A stretch of 64,000 bases of DNA from positions 32,288,387-32,352,386 of the forward strand of contig OY365814.1 in the NCBI GenBank assembly GCA_959347315.1. The letters run 5' to 3'. This DNA comes from Bimastos eiseni (taxonomy: Eukaryota; Annelida; Clitellata; Crassiclitellata; Lumbricidae). Both the position numbers and the translations under genes were made by a program. Below, piece by piece: positions 11,901-21,712 of this stretch; within the stretch, counting starts at the first letter, position 1; each line of letters opens with the position of its first letter. Below the pieces are notes generated by a model. That model saw only the letters and a program-made list of their open reading frames with translations, was not told where the DNA came from and made no database searches.

Positions 11901-14900
11901 TAGGTTGTGCAAGCTATGGCACCAAGTACAGACATAAGTAGGACACAAGTTGTGGTGTTACGGAAGAAGTCCTCATGGAATCCATCATATCCATTGGAAT
12001 GCATTCCTCATTCACTATCTCGGAGGGACAGATGGTGAATGAACTTCATGTTATTCCTTCACTGGGATGCACTCCCCATTAATTGACTCCCCACACAACC
12101 CCAATCATACACTAGCCCTAGCAGCAAACGGACTGGAAACAAAGACTTGGTGATTCGCCCGACACCTACTCTAACTGAAACTATCCTCGAAATCCCGGCT
12201 CTACTTGCCAGATGATGAAAGACAGTAACGGTACAGTAACAGTACAGTAACAGTACAGTAACAGTACAGTAACAGTATCAGTAATGGTACAGGATGAAGG
12301 AGGAGGATATGCAGCGTGAAAGTTGAAGACATTGGAAGTTCGAACCTACCTAAAGGCAGACAACCCAAAGAAGAAGACTTACCAGAACTCTCCGTCATGG
12401 TCGCAAGTGAGACCAATCTTACGCTTCTCCTCGGCCGACACCTTCTGCCACTCCTTCGATCTGAACAGAATGGCAACGAAAAATATAACATAACAGAGCG
12501 ATCGGAGACACAAACAAACTAATGTATGACAACAGTGTCCAAGAGACCGAATGCAGATCAAATCATAGATATAATCCTAATGAAAATAGTAATAGTAATG
12601 GTAATTGTAATAATAAATATAATAATTATTATTAGAGTAATTATAATGATGATAATAATAATAGTTATGGTAATGGTAATAATATATATAATAATAATAA
12701 TTAGTAGTCACCATTTAGCACAAAAATAATGACACTGCAACAGGGCTTCTGAACACACATATAGCAAAACAGAATTATGAACTTGTGACTGAAGTATAAA
12801 CGGTCATCTAGGCATTTTACATGGATATAATCAAACCATAGAAGACATATCACGTTTGTTTACCCATCACTCCAAGCCCCCTTCCACTCGTGACCGTCAC
12901 CCCATGGGTTGCGAATGCGGATCATCCGAATCTTTTTCTCGCATTGAATTTGAATCTGTGAAAGAAAAAGACGTTGTTACCTCTGCAGGTAGCCATGATC
13001 CACAAGTTCGTAAATTTAAATAAGCCCTATAAAATAATATCATTATTAGTAGTAGGAATAATGGTATGGCATCGTGTCAGACTGTCTGTATGATCATTAC
13101 AGTACTCGCTACTCAGAAGTGCTCATAATGTTTCAGCCCCGAGGAAATTAGAAAGAAGTAAGACAACGAAGGGATGAGGGTGGGACCCGGCTGAAGGCTT
13201 ACTATGGAATTCTGGGGGTGGGTCGCTCCACACTGAAGGATCCACGAAGGCACGGTGTGGTGTCATGGCAGTCCATGCTTACGGAATTAGGAGATCAAGT
13301 CGATCAGCAGACCGGAGAGGACGGAAGGAGACAGCAGACAGAGGTTTGCACATTTGATATTTCGGAGCCAAAGATTATGAAAGTTTATCCACGACGACTA
13401 TTTGAATTGAATAGTTATTTAAATAATGAGTATGAACTGGCAAATCAATTTTCTTGTGACCGAGAATGTTAAACATGCAAAAGAATGGGTTTATAAAATA
13501 AATAAAAATTACTAAGTAAAGTCGTGAAAATGAAATTCAAATTAAGTACAGATGACCTTCTCAGATCCATCAAGGAAAGATTAGTCTATCATACATGACA
13601 GGTATTGTCTCAGTTTGTCTCTATAGATTTCTATCGTATCATACATACCGTTTGGACGTCCGTTATGCTATAGGCGTGGCCAGTGATCAGGCCATTGCAC
13701 AGCTGTTTCTCCGGTTTTCCTGATGCCTGGAAGACGAACAACAGTAAAAGAGTCCTTATGCAAGCAGGCATTTTTATAGCGCCGCTCAACTCATCAGTGC
13801 TTTCGACGGGCGTCTGGCTTGGGCCAGAGACTAGAATAGTCGTAAGGCATTCTCCGGAGCTGGTTAAGGTGATATATATATATATATATATATCGTACGA
13901 TACTTTATTACACTCATCAGGCACAGTTCAATAATCGATTAATCGGGATTTAGATAATAGGAAACATTTCAGGCATCGAAGAACATTAACTGACTTTGAA
14001 GAATCACAAGACGTGAGGGAACATTGCGGAAGTATCGGGACACGCACCTTTGCAGTAAGGAAAAATCAGCATGAGTAATGAGATCTTGGAACATTAGGCG
14101 CCATTGGTTCTTGCTTCATGAGTCCACAAACACTACGGAACATTTCAAGAACGGAGGACATCGTGGTACATTTCGATCGTTAAATAACACTGACTTGTCC
14201 TTTCCGAAGAGGCGCTAGAAAAATCTATGCATCATCCTTAAATGATTCAGATAGCCTAATAGCTGAATGATCTGTTTTGCTACAAATTGATAGTTTCAAT
14301 AAACTTCCTTTGATTTCATTTCTTGAAATAGGTGACTTGTGAGTGGTTGTGCTAGTGCGTGCGTGAATTTTTAATGGAGAGAGGCAAAGTTTAAAATTGT
14401 TGGCATGGGGTCGAACAGTGATAACAAAAATACAATTATAAAATTATACGAGATGAACGTACGTCGATGGAGCAGCCCATCAGAGATCCCTTGTTCCAGG
14501 CCCTCGACATGACCTCAAAGAGATCGCACGGAGCGTTACCCTTGAGTTCGAATCTCTCGATCAATCCCCCGGTAAAGTCAGTCAGAGCATCGCTCGCCAC
14601 TCCCCAGCTCAAAGCCTCATACGATCCGTTCAACCTACGACACACATAATAGTCGTCATCATCATCAGACCATAATTGCAATCGTAATCGTTATTACAAA
14701 TTCATATTATTATCACAATTACTATAATTATTGATATCATTATTCAAAGTACTAGCTAAGTAACAACGCTTGTAATGAGTAATAATCAAGGAATGGGGAC
14801 CAAAATGAGTATCATTTATTAGATTTTCTAGGCGCCCTTTGCACAATATTTGCTGGTGCACGACTGTAATCGTTTGTTACTCAATTACAGGTCCTACTGC

Positions 14901-17900
14901 CCGAAAGCTGCACAGTAAATCCAATTTAAGAGAAAAGGGAGAACATTTGAATAGAGGTACTTTCATAATACATAACTACATAATAACTGCTAAACAACAC
15001 ACATAGCTTGAGAAAGTGCAAAGAGGAACTAAAAAAAGATATTAAACTTCAAGGGTTTCAACTATGAAGTAAACTTGAAATGTTGTGTCAATTTCAATAC
15101 GATACCGTACGTAAGTTTATCACGGGCGATTGTGAACTAAATGTGGAAACCACTAATGAAAGAAATCGATTTTTAAAGCGTTAACGGAAAATTGGGAGGT
15201 CCTACGACAGACCAAGAAGTAATGTCGTAGAATGCTAAGCAACCAATTCCATAAATTTGAACCGAACCCGGCTAAGTTTCAATGACGCTCTGTGGACGTT
15301 CTTGTTGGGAGAACAGCAACAAGGGAATATGGCGGTTGCCTGTTTTTCTCCCTAATCTCCTTCCTATTGAGATTGTCAATGTATGGTGCAAGTGCAGCAG
15401 AGATAGCCACGCATCTGTGGTGTTGCAGTTAAACGACACTGTATGATAGCAAAGACCATTAGCGTCGCCCTCCTATTTTATCCAGGATTGAGAGTGCAAG
15501 CAGTGATTTTATACCCATGTCCACGGGTTGACAGACCAGCATAAAAACCCTTTAGACTTTAGCACACCAAATAAGCGAGAAGTTAAGATAAGAAGTTAAG
15601 CGCCCTTGTAGCGGCATGACCTGCGTTACAGCGCTCTAGAAATTGTCCATTCAATAATAATGAACCGATGACAACACTGTGACTCACTTTGCATACGCCT
15701 TTTCAAGGAGTGCGCTCCAGAACTCGTTTCCTTCCTTTGAGTGCATGTAAATCAGTTTGTTTTCCTGTGTAGGAAGACGATCGTCAATGAGGACCTCAAC
15801 CCATCGTCCGTATTGCCAGAAGTGGAATCGGAACACCCCTGTAACGCATATTGTTCCATGATCACATGGCGGAACATTTATCTAAAATATTTCGTCCAGA
15901 CAGAGCGAAACTTTTGTAGACAAACCCGGTTTAGTACATTCTGAATCAGAACCAAGTTGAACATTATATAGGACGCTGGTCAACAGCAATAATATTGAAA
16001 TTGAACAGAAGGTTAAAGTTCATGAAATACATCATGCAGTTTATTGAGCAGTCGGAGAATACGGCCTTGCTTGTAAGTTGTAACTTAGACTCACTCATCT
16101 GCCGTGGCTCAGAGAATGAAGTCACTAATTCCTCTTGTTCATCTAGGTAACTCGAAATTGCAGCCAAGGTAAGAGGCATCCTTGAATTCAATTTCACAAA
16201 TGTGGGTTACCATTGCCATACAGCTTTGCTAGGCTGTTCCACAGAGAGTAACTGATTATTCTACTCACTTTTCCAAAACATCATCTTACCATACTTTCCA
16301 TTACTGCACCCCACCCCAATTACCTCATCGTACCCATCTGATCTTATCTATCTGTGCTATACCTTACCTTTGACATGACATGAGGTGTTTCATTTTCATG
16401 AAACACCTCAACAAATCTTAACTATATCTTTGACCAATGATGCTATAATGTATTTTACAACATAGAAATTGACACGGGTTACATACCGGCGTATTCCTTG
16501 TCGAAGGACTGTCCAGTTGGAATGACTTTGTTCAGAAGAATCTGATTTGTGGTCAAACTCGACACAGCGGCCAAAAACCAGCAGTCATCTATGATAAAGA
16601 AAATCAATTGGCATCATTTTGTATTGCCTCTTACCCTTATAAAAGTGATCGAAGCCCTCCTAAAATGTCCAAAAGCATGATAAAACTATAGGCAAGATGT
16701 GCCCAAGCTGGCACTAAAATTAACCCAAAATAGGGGTGAGACATACCCAATATCATGTACATGTAGTCTAGCGCAGAGAGCGCCTCTGAGTAGTGTTCTT
16801 CTTGATGATGCGCTATATCAAGCTAAAAATTGCAGGAACACTTAATAAAAAACAAATTCTGCATAATACGTACTTAAGATGCCTTGGTTGACGTCCATAC
16901 GATTCGCTCCATCGACATACAGCTGAGGATTGGAACAAATTTCCTGAAACAATTCGCAACCATTATGGTAATGATTGTGTTTCGTGCATGTAATCCAAGA
17001 ATGCGTTTCAGCAACACAAGAAACCTATTCTTTTTATCCGCGTTAGGCATCATAAAAGCCGCTGTGTTACTAACCGGAATTAATTAATAGGCTAGGCTAA
17101 GCCTTATCTGCTGGGTTCCCACTTTTCAGTTTATCAGCTAAGATGCTTTATAATTGTTAAATTAACCATAATCAATATCTTTAGATTACTTTAATTTAGT
17201 TACTTGTAGCTGCCTTGCATAACTTGAATGCCCGCCCCACATAATTGCCATGACCATAGATACCATGACCATAGATGCGATGACATGGATAAGCACCCAG
17301 GCGTTCCCAGATGACTCCTCTACGCTAATTGTAATTGACATATAATTATTTTGATTTTAAATTCTACTTGATAAATTCTGCTGCATAAATGCCATTAATG
17401 TGATGCAACGCTATGAAATACAAATCAAGATACTGATAATTATGATAAAAATACTTAAACTTGTGATGATACCGAAACTGATACATATTCTGATTCTGAT
17501 AATGATACACTGTACTTAGAATGATACTGATAATTATCCTGAAACTGATGATGATGTTGATAATAACACTGATAATGATGATGATACCGATACTGACATT
17601 GAAACTTACACTGATAATGACATTGATTCTGACAGTGACACTGATAATGATACTGGTAATGACAATCATACCGACACCGATACTATTAATGATACTTCAA
17701 TTGATACCGATAATGATACTATTAATGATAATGATACTGATACTGATACACCTATGAATGAAACCACTTACGCTTGGTCTTTTCCACTGGATATTCTGAC
17801 ACGCAGACGACTGATCACGGAAGTGGATGGAACTGGTGACTGCCGCAAAGTCTGGATCCGTCCAGAGCGATCCACTCGCCAGACACTCCGCCTTGATCTC

Positions 17901-18023
17901 CTCGTAGGTCTTCGTAGCCCCACCTGGACATAAAGGAACGTAGTCGCACTTCCGACTCAGACCGAAACCTGTGTCGCGGATCGTTGGACAAAATCCGGAC
18001 CAGTTATTAATGACGACTGGCAT
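5838..18023 (-). CDS. CAPN: Calpain, calcium-dependent cysteine protease (17 coding exons, terminal exon missing)
   Basis: Seventeen exons on the minus strand join in consistent phase to about 682 codons: 18023-17772, 16943-16874, 16588-16487, 15838-15688, 14634-14463, 13726-13649, 12955-12864, 12460-12383, 11624-11452, 10974-10811, 10256-10045, 9453-9417, 8741-8600, 7860-7802, 7241-7173, 6586-6508, 5954-5838. Domain order is that of a classical calpain: N-terminal region (1-84), CysPc protease core with Cys110 (DCWFLAA), His266 (GHAYSIT) and Asn291 (RNPWG), the C2-like/CBSW domain (about 333-515, with FWTNPQY and VVPSTFEP), and a penta-EF-hand region (from about 530). Known role of the family: limited, calcium-triggered proteolysis in the cytosol. 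Oddities: Asn108 replaces the usual Gly before the catalytic Asp-Cys-Trp, and intron 10 has a GC donor. About 20-25 C-terminal residues (EF5) are unaccounted for. Which calpain subtype it is cannot be settled by eye. Confidence 0.93.
6508..6586 (-). CDS. CAPN: Calpain exon 16, EF-hand 3
   Basis: Encodes [20 protein letters not shown] with the loop [12 protein letters not shown], a good calcium-binding site. Acceptor TTTACAG, donor GTACAT. Confidence 0.92.
7173..7241 (-). CDS. CAPN: Calpain exon 15, EF-hand 2
   Basis: Encodes [20 protein letters not shown]; with the Asp closing exon 14 it forms a canonical 12-residue calcium loop. Acceptor CTCTTAG, donor GTAAGC. Confidence 0.93.
7802..7860 (-). 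CDS. CAPN: Calpain exon 14 (residues 576-594)
   Basis: Encodes [19 protein letters not shown], the helix before EF-hand 2. Acceptor CTACAG, donor GTATCC. Confidence 0.9.
8440..8540 (+). repeat. Short dispersed repeat in calpain intron 13
   Basis: Second copy of the repeat at 5640-5755, ending in ATTACGATTATGATTACGA. The neighbouring 7969-8045 carries TTTATATAGCACC and GGCGCC, another recurrent 3'-end-like motif. Confidence 0.4.
8600..8741 (-). CDS. CAPN: Calpain exon 13, EF-hand 1
   Basis: Encodes [20 protein letters not shown], the first penta-EF-hand unit. Acceptor TTCCAG, donor GTCGGT, a weak donor accepted because the phase matches exon 14. Confidence 0.9.
8940..9235 (+). mobile_element. 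LINE 3' fragment (RTE/craniofacial-protein-2-like) in intron 12
   Basis: Plus-strand frame reading [20 protein letters not shown] and [18 protein letters not shown], the well-known C-terminal end of animal endonuclease-reverse-transcriptase elements. It ends shortly before a GATGATGAT tail. Opposite strand to the calpain gene; 5' part missing. Confidence 0.8.
9417..9453 (-). CDS. CAPN: Calpain micro-exon 12 (residues 516-527)
   Basis: 37-bp linker exon encoding [12 protein letters not shown] between the C2-like and EF-hand regions. Phases fit both neighbours. Acceptor TGTATAG, donor GTAAAC. Confidence 0.82.
9665..9990 (+). mobile_element. Decayed LINE C-terminal fragment in intron 11
   Basis: Frame-shifted plus-strand reading gives [32 protein letters not shown] and [16 protein letters not shown], the usual end of L2/CR1/Jockey-type polymerases (PRTR, then the SLKAFL-like end). 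Several indels. Confidence 0.65.
10045..10256 (-). CDS. CAPN: Calpain exon 11 (residues 445-514)
   Basis: Encodes [40 protein letters not shown], the C-terminal half of the C2-like domain. Acceptor TTCCAG, donor GTGCGT. Confidence 0.95.
10320..10800 (+). repeat. ATC/CAT-rich low complexity filling calpain intron 10
   Basis: Imperfect ATCATC, ATCGTC and ATAATC runs occupy most of the intron that has the GC donor. Confidence 0.75.
10811..10974 (-). CDS. CAPN: Calpain exon 10, followed by a GC donor
   Basis: Encodes [20 protein letters not shown], then [16 protein letters not shown] and NIGYAVYK. The next exon must join in phase 0 after AAG, and the sequence there is GCAAGT, so the intron is GC-AG rather than GT-AG. 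Confidence 0.9.
11240..11310 (+). repeat. Module R1 fragment
   Basis: Carries AAGTCGCCCTCCTC and CCAAGCATGGGTCTGGCACTG, a partial copy of the roughly 80-95 bp module R1 that recurs 16 more times in the window. Confidence 0.6.
11452..11624 (-). CDS. CAPN: Calpain exon 9 (residues 333-389)
   Basis: Begins [20 protein letters not shown], the start of the C2-like domain, and ends NAGGSRNYK. Acceptor TTCTAG, donor GTAAGT. Confidence 0.93.
12230..12280. repeat. 11-bp tandem repeat in calpain intron 8
   Basis: Four copies of AGTACAGTAAC followed by degenerate units. Confidence 0.9.
12383..12460 (-). CDS. CAPN: Calpain exon 8 (residues 307-331)
   Basis: Encodes [17 protein letters not shown] and DHDGEFW, matching the end of the protease core. 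Acceptor GTTCAG, donor GTAAGT. Confidence 0.92.
12575..12712. repeat. AAT/GGTAAT-rich simple repeat in intron 7
   Basis: Imperfect TAATAGTAATGG and ATAATAATA units. Confidence 0.75.
12864..12955 (-). CDS. CAPN: Calpain exon 7 with catalytic Asn291
   Basis: Encodes [20 protein letters not shown]. Asn291 and Trp293 of NPW complete the active site. Acceptor TCACAG, donor GTAAAC. Confidence 0.93.
13649..13726 (-). CDS. CAPN: Calpain exon 6 with catalytic His266
   Basis: 26 codons in phase 0 containing [15 protein letters not shown]. His266 sits in the GHAYS motif. Acceptor TTCCAG, donor GTATGT. Confidence 0.93.
14463..14634 (-). CDS. CAPN: Calpain exon 5 (residues 193-249)
   Basis: Encodes [20 protein letters not shown] and [11 protein letters not shown], then [10 protein letters not shown]. 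Typical calpain sequence has Gly-Gly where this reads Trp-Gly. Phase 0 at the end, donor GTACGT. Confidence 0.95.
14640..15424. other. Calpain intron 4, non-coding
   Basis: AT-rich intron sequence with no recognised element before the R1 copy at its far end. Confidence 0.5.
15425..15512 (+). repeat. Module R1 copy in calpain intron 4
   Basis: GTTAAACGACACTGTATG, then GCGTCGCCCTCCTATTTTATC and AGAGTGCAAGCAG match the R1 consensus of the 30-57 kb region. Confidence 0.8.
15688..15838 (-). CDS. CAPN: Calpain exon 4 (residues 143-191)
   Basis: Encodes [20 protein letters not shown] and [14 protein letters not shown], highly typical of the first protease subdomain. Acceptor TTACAG, donor GTGAGT. 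Confidence 0.95.
16487..16588 (-). CDS. CAPN: Calpain exon 3 with catalytic Cys110
   Basis: Begins AT-GAC-TGC, so the joined codon 108 is AAT (Asn), giving [17 protein letters not shown]. Cys110 is the nucleophile. Acceptor TCATAG, donor GTATGT. Confidence 0.92.
16874..16943 (-). CDS. CAPN: Calpain exon 2 (residues 85-107)
   Basis: Acceptor TTTCAG, donor GTACGT. Encodes [19 protein letters not shown]; the Gln of QGIL is the expected oxyanion-hole residue. Ends after one base of codon 108. Confidence 0.9.
17430..17752 (+). repeat. Cryptic TGATAC/TGATAA repeat in intron 1
   Basis: About 320 bp of six-base-like units (TGATAC, TGATAA, TGACAC) running up to the exon 1 donor. Highly imperfect. 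Confidence 0.8.
17772..18023 (-). CDS. CAPN: Calpain coding exon 1 (residues 1-84)
   Basis: The ATG at 18021-18023 is chosen because an in-frame TAG lies 48 nt upstream in the same exon. It encodes the N-terminal calpain region with [11 protein letters not shown] and ends in IQWKRPS, the motif just before the protease core. Donor GTAAGT at 17771; phase 0. Confidence 0.92.
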
Positions 18024-18146
18024 TTTTGGAAGGTTTGTTGTCGACTTTTCTACTGGAAAATCTGATGGTGTCTACACAAACCGTTGTTTCCTCAACCTCT
18101 GGAATTGACTTGGATAGCGCCGATGAACTTAGTCGCTTCTGCCGAA
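18024..18146 (-). other. Calpain 5' UTR part of exon 1
   Basis: Minus-strand sequence between a CGTTTCCAG acceptor at 18147 and the start codon. It contains the in-frame TAG that fixes the start. Confidence 0.65.
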
Positions 18147-18759
18147 CTGGAAACGTAGTACAATATCATAATGTTAAAAGAAGTAATGTAATCTGATGCA
18201 ACGTATGTTACGGTGTGGCAACATATGTCATGGTGAAGTGAGTGTGTAAAGCAAAGTTAACACTGTATAAGGTAGGTAAACGTATTGTAATGTAAGATAG
18301 CAAAGTTTCATGCCATGTAAAAGAAGATATTATAGCGTTCAGAGAGTGAACGTACTAGAGAGGCATTGGATGTTAAATTATGGCAGGTCTACGGATACAC
18401 TACTTGAGTTAAATTATGCAAGAGAAATCAAGACAATGCCTTGCACTCCCTTAATGTTTTAGAATACCTGAGGATGTGCTCTGTTGCCGAAATCAGATTT
18501 ATGCGATTCTACCCCCAATTAGATCACTGGTGCTTTGCGCTAGGCCTCCGAATGACGCTCTAGAAGTTTGGAGATAAAGATTACTAAGTAAATAAGTTAT
18601 CAAGTATATCTTTCATTGCATCTAAGGCAAGTGGCATCTAATGCATATATATATAAATATATATGTAAAATATGTATTTGTATATCTTTATAATAATGAA
18701 TACACGTATATATTATAATGTGTAATACACACACACAAATTCAGAGTAGTTGGTCATAC

Positions 18760-18799
18760 CTTTTCCAAACACGCCTGGCTGATGAACTGGAAGATGATC
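18760..18799 (-). other. Possible upstream non-coding calpain exon
   Basis: A 40-bp segment on the minus strand bounded by CCTGCAG and GTATGAC splice-like sites, upstream of the start exon. Only splice-site evidence. Confidence 0.25.
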
Positions 18800-18956
18800 C
18801 TGCAGGTTAGAAATAACCAAGTAAGACTGAACTCTCTGGATGTAAAGTCGTTTCAACAACGCGTGTTTATATAGCCAATGCCAAATAGGACATCATTTCA
18901 TCAAAAATAGTCCTTTCATGGAAAAATTAATATAGGCGTATACGTGTGGTTGTGAT

Positions 18957-19145
18957 TATGTGTGTGTGTGTGTGTGTGTGCGCGTGCGCGCGCTTGTGTC
19001 TCTGTTTGCGCGCGCGCGTGTGTGTTTGTTTGTGTGTGTTTGTTTGTGTGTGTTTGTTTGTGTGTGTTTGTTTGTGTGTGTTTGTTTGTGTGTGTTTGTT
19101 TGTGTGTGTGCGTGCGTGGGTGCGTGTTTGTGTGTGCGTTTGTGT
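18957..19145 (+). repeat. TG microsatellite with 14-bp higher-order unit
   Basis: A TG run and CGCGCG patch lead into repeats of TGTGTGTTTGTTTG. Open in all plus-strand frames, hence spurious Cys/Val reading frames. Confidence 0.92.
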
Positions 19146-19149
19146 GGCG

Positions 19150-20345
19150 TCGGTACCGTTGATGGCCTAGATTTTGTAGTTCTTCGAATGCGTCCATTTC
19201 CAATAGGATACAGTTTCAGCAACACGTGATTTAACAGTAGTCAAGGTAGACGTTTTTTTGTGTAAGCGCATATGTACGTGTGTGTCTGGCCCTGGTGACT
19301 TGATGCGTTGAAGGCGTAGGTGCTGCGGATACGACCATCCAGGAATGGGGCGTCGTCGTTCCACAACCTTGAACTTACATATCCAGTGTTATGTATTGGG
19401 TGCTTGATACTGCTTGCGGATGGGGTTGGTGGCGTGGGTGGTGTGGGGCCGTCCTCGTAATTTTTTATTCTCAGAAAGAGGAGTTGAATCATATTCTTAT
19501 TAATTTCAGTCAATGACGTGGAATGAAATATGATGTATTCGGCCACATGGGACGTGTTTACAGAACCGAGGAGGTTCTAAAGGCGCAGACATTCTGAACT
19601 CTAGACTTAGATGGAGAGTCTGAGATGCTGGAGGTGCGTTGCATATCATAAGCAAAAACTCACAAATTCGAAATTAGACTCGTTTTTGTCACTGCCATTG
19701 ACTCGGTAACTAAGACATGATATAGAGACAATTTTTCAAGGGGTCAGATGATTTGATTTTGTTAATAAATGAAGAATGTGTGTTAGTGTGCGGTACTCGT
19801 TTGTTGTAACGCAATAAGGTATTGCAGAAATGTGGTAAAGCGTGGTCAATTTTACTTCTTATATAAACTGATCGCTTAAATTGTCCCATAATATTAGTGC
19901 GGTAAATTCATCGCAAATTGGTTTCATTAAGCACCTGTGATCTTTCGAAAATTCATATAGGCCTACAGTGACTCTTACTGACGCGTTTTTTCAATCGGAA
20001 TAACATCTCGCCATTGGTGTTTTTTTTTATAGAAGAAATCCTCTTCAAATGTATCAATAAATGCAGCCGCTTATTTCGCTCTTATTTACAGGACCTACCA
20101 ATAACGATTTTCTCAGTTCCATACGTAGTCCCCTGCCTTCTCCGTTATATTGCGATCTTAGACCTCAATGACCAGCAATGCACTCTAACTAATCGCGTCT
20201 TTTCAATGTGTCATCTACACATTAAGTGAAAAACGGAAAATGTTATCTTCTGCGTCAGTATTATCGTAAGAAAAACTATGTACTGATCAGGGACATGACT
20301 GTTTAAGTCTAACAAATGCTTGACACGAGTTTTTCCATGCTCAAG
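19150..20345. other. Non-coding, nothing recognised
   Basis: No exon, repeat copy or RNA gene that I can support. Confidence 0.5.
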
Positions 20346-20359
20346 CGCACGCCCGCGTT

Positions 20360-20501
20360 TCTCTCTTTCTCTCTCTGTCCCTCCCTCTCTCTCTCTTGCT
20401 CTCTCTTTTTTTCTCTCTCTCTCTCCCTCCCTTTCTCTCTCTCTCTTTCTCTCTCTTTTTTTTCTCTCTCTCTCTCCCTCCCTCTCTCTCTCTTTCTCTC
20501 T

Positions 20502-20546
<45 letters not shown>
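20360..20546 (+). repeat. (CT)n polypyrimidine microsatellite
   Basis: CT runs with TTTTT and CCCTCCC interruptions, ending in about 40 bp of pure CT. Confidence 0.95.
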
Positions 20547-20548
<2 letters not shown>

Positions 20549-20649
20549 AATCGCAGCCATATATCATTACGTCAGATCATATTCAATATTAAAAATGATT
20601 TAAGTTTCAATTTTTGTTACTTGCTGGTTAGGACTAAACTACGGCTGAT

Positions 20650-21065
20650 TGGGATCTGGTGTGGCCAATCACAACGTATGGTTGCGAAGCCTGGACGTTA
20701 AACTCTAGGAAAAATGCGTTCAAGCGTATGAAAACCAGTGCATTAGACAGATGATGAGAATTTCTTGGACACAAAATGATGACCAACAAGCGGGAACACG
20801 AATTGGCAGAGGCCAGAAATTAACTGTTGGAACATGTCCAGGCACGAAAGCTGCGCGACTTCGGACATAATAATTATGAGACAACCATAAGACAACAGAT
20901 TTCGTCGATGGGAAAAGGATCGCGGAAGGATTAGAACAATAATTTTGATGTGAACTGGGTTAAGGGGAACTGGCCCAATGAGCGTAGTACGTGATGTTCG
21001 AGGCTGGGCTAATCGACGGCATGATGACATGACTCTTATCAATAAAAATGACACTAAAAATGACT
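20650..21065 (+). mobile_element. Heavily decayed LINE C-terminal fragment
   Basis: Plus-strand reading gives TYGCEAWTLNSRKNAFKR, then CIRQMMRISWTQ, homologous to the fragment at 41418-41744. Many stops and frameshifts follow. Confidence 0.6.
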
Positions 21066-21359
21066 TTATCATGAGACTAAAGACCTCGCAACACGTTTCA
21101 ATAGTTTATTCTGACTTGCTGCCTAGAAGTTTAACGTTATTTTGCACTAAGCAAAATATTCATTCGTTTGGGACCTTCAGAGATTTTAGGTCCGGGTGGC
21201 ACGGGTCCAGTGCGCTTGCACGTAAAGTCGTAAAGACAGCTCTGTCATCAACCAATCAAGAGGTCTGTACAGTGTAGGACTAACCACGAGGTCTTTGCGC
21301 ATGTTTGCTTAGACGTCTGACCAATATTACAATATATTACAATGCAAATGTGATTAATT

Positions 21360-21565
21360 GTCGATATTGTCCTTCTTGCAATTAGTCAAGAAGTTACCAC
21401 ACACCTCGGCCGCGCATTATGCAGTTATATCGCAGAGCAATTGTGCGGGAGGAACTTTCCCAAGGTCCCAACACAGTAACTCCTTGGACGCGTGTTAAAC
21501 CCGCGCTCTCCACGTTACAGACCGACCGCTCTAATCTCTAACCAATCGGCCACCGCATCACACAC
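21360..21565 (-). mobile_element. tRNA-derived SINE
   Basis: On the minus strand a tRNA-like head (GCGGTGGCCGATTGGTTAGAG, which includes an A-box-like segment, then GCGGGTTTAACACGC as B box) is followed by a non-tRNA body. It lacks a proper acceptor stem and the B box is degenerate, so it is a retroposed repeat, not a tRNA gene. Confidence 0.65.
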
Positions 21566-21712
21566 ACCGTTATATCGACGAAGTAAGTTAAAAAAAATTG
21601 TGTTTATTTGCGGTGGGTGGCGTGGGTGACGCGTCTTCTTTTCACAGTCACTTATTCAAAGAAAGAGGGATTTGGTCTATATCCTGATTGTGTTGACTTC
21701 TCCTTAGAACCG

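Noticed and set aside
20316..20701. Ser/Leu-rich and Arg/Glu-rich frames over the CT tract
   Set aside because: Microsatellite artefacts on both strands.
21470..21565. Possible functional tRNA gene
   Set aside because: The A-box is good, but the B box is degenerate and no acceptor stem closes; fits a SINE head better.
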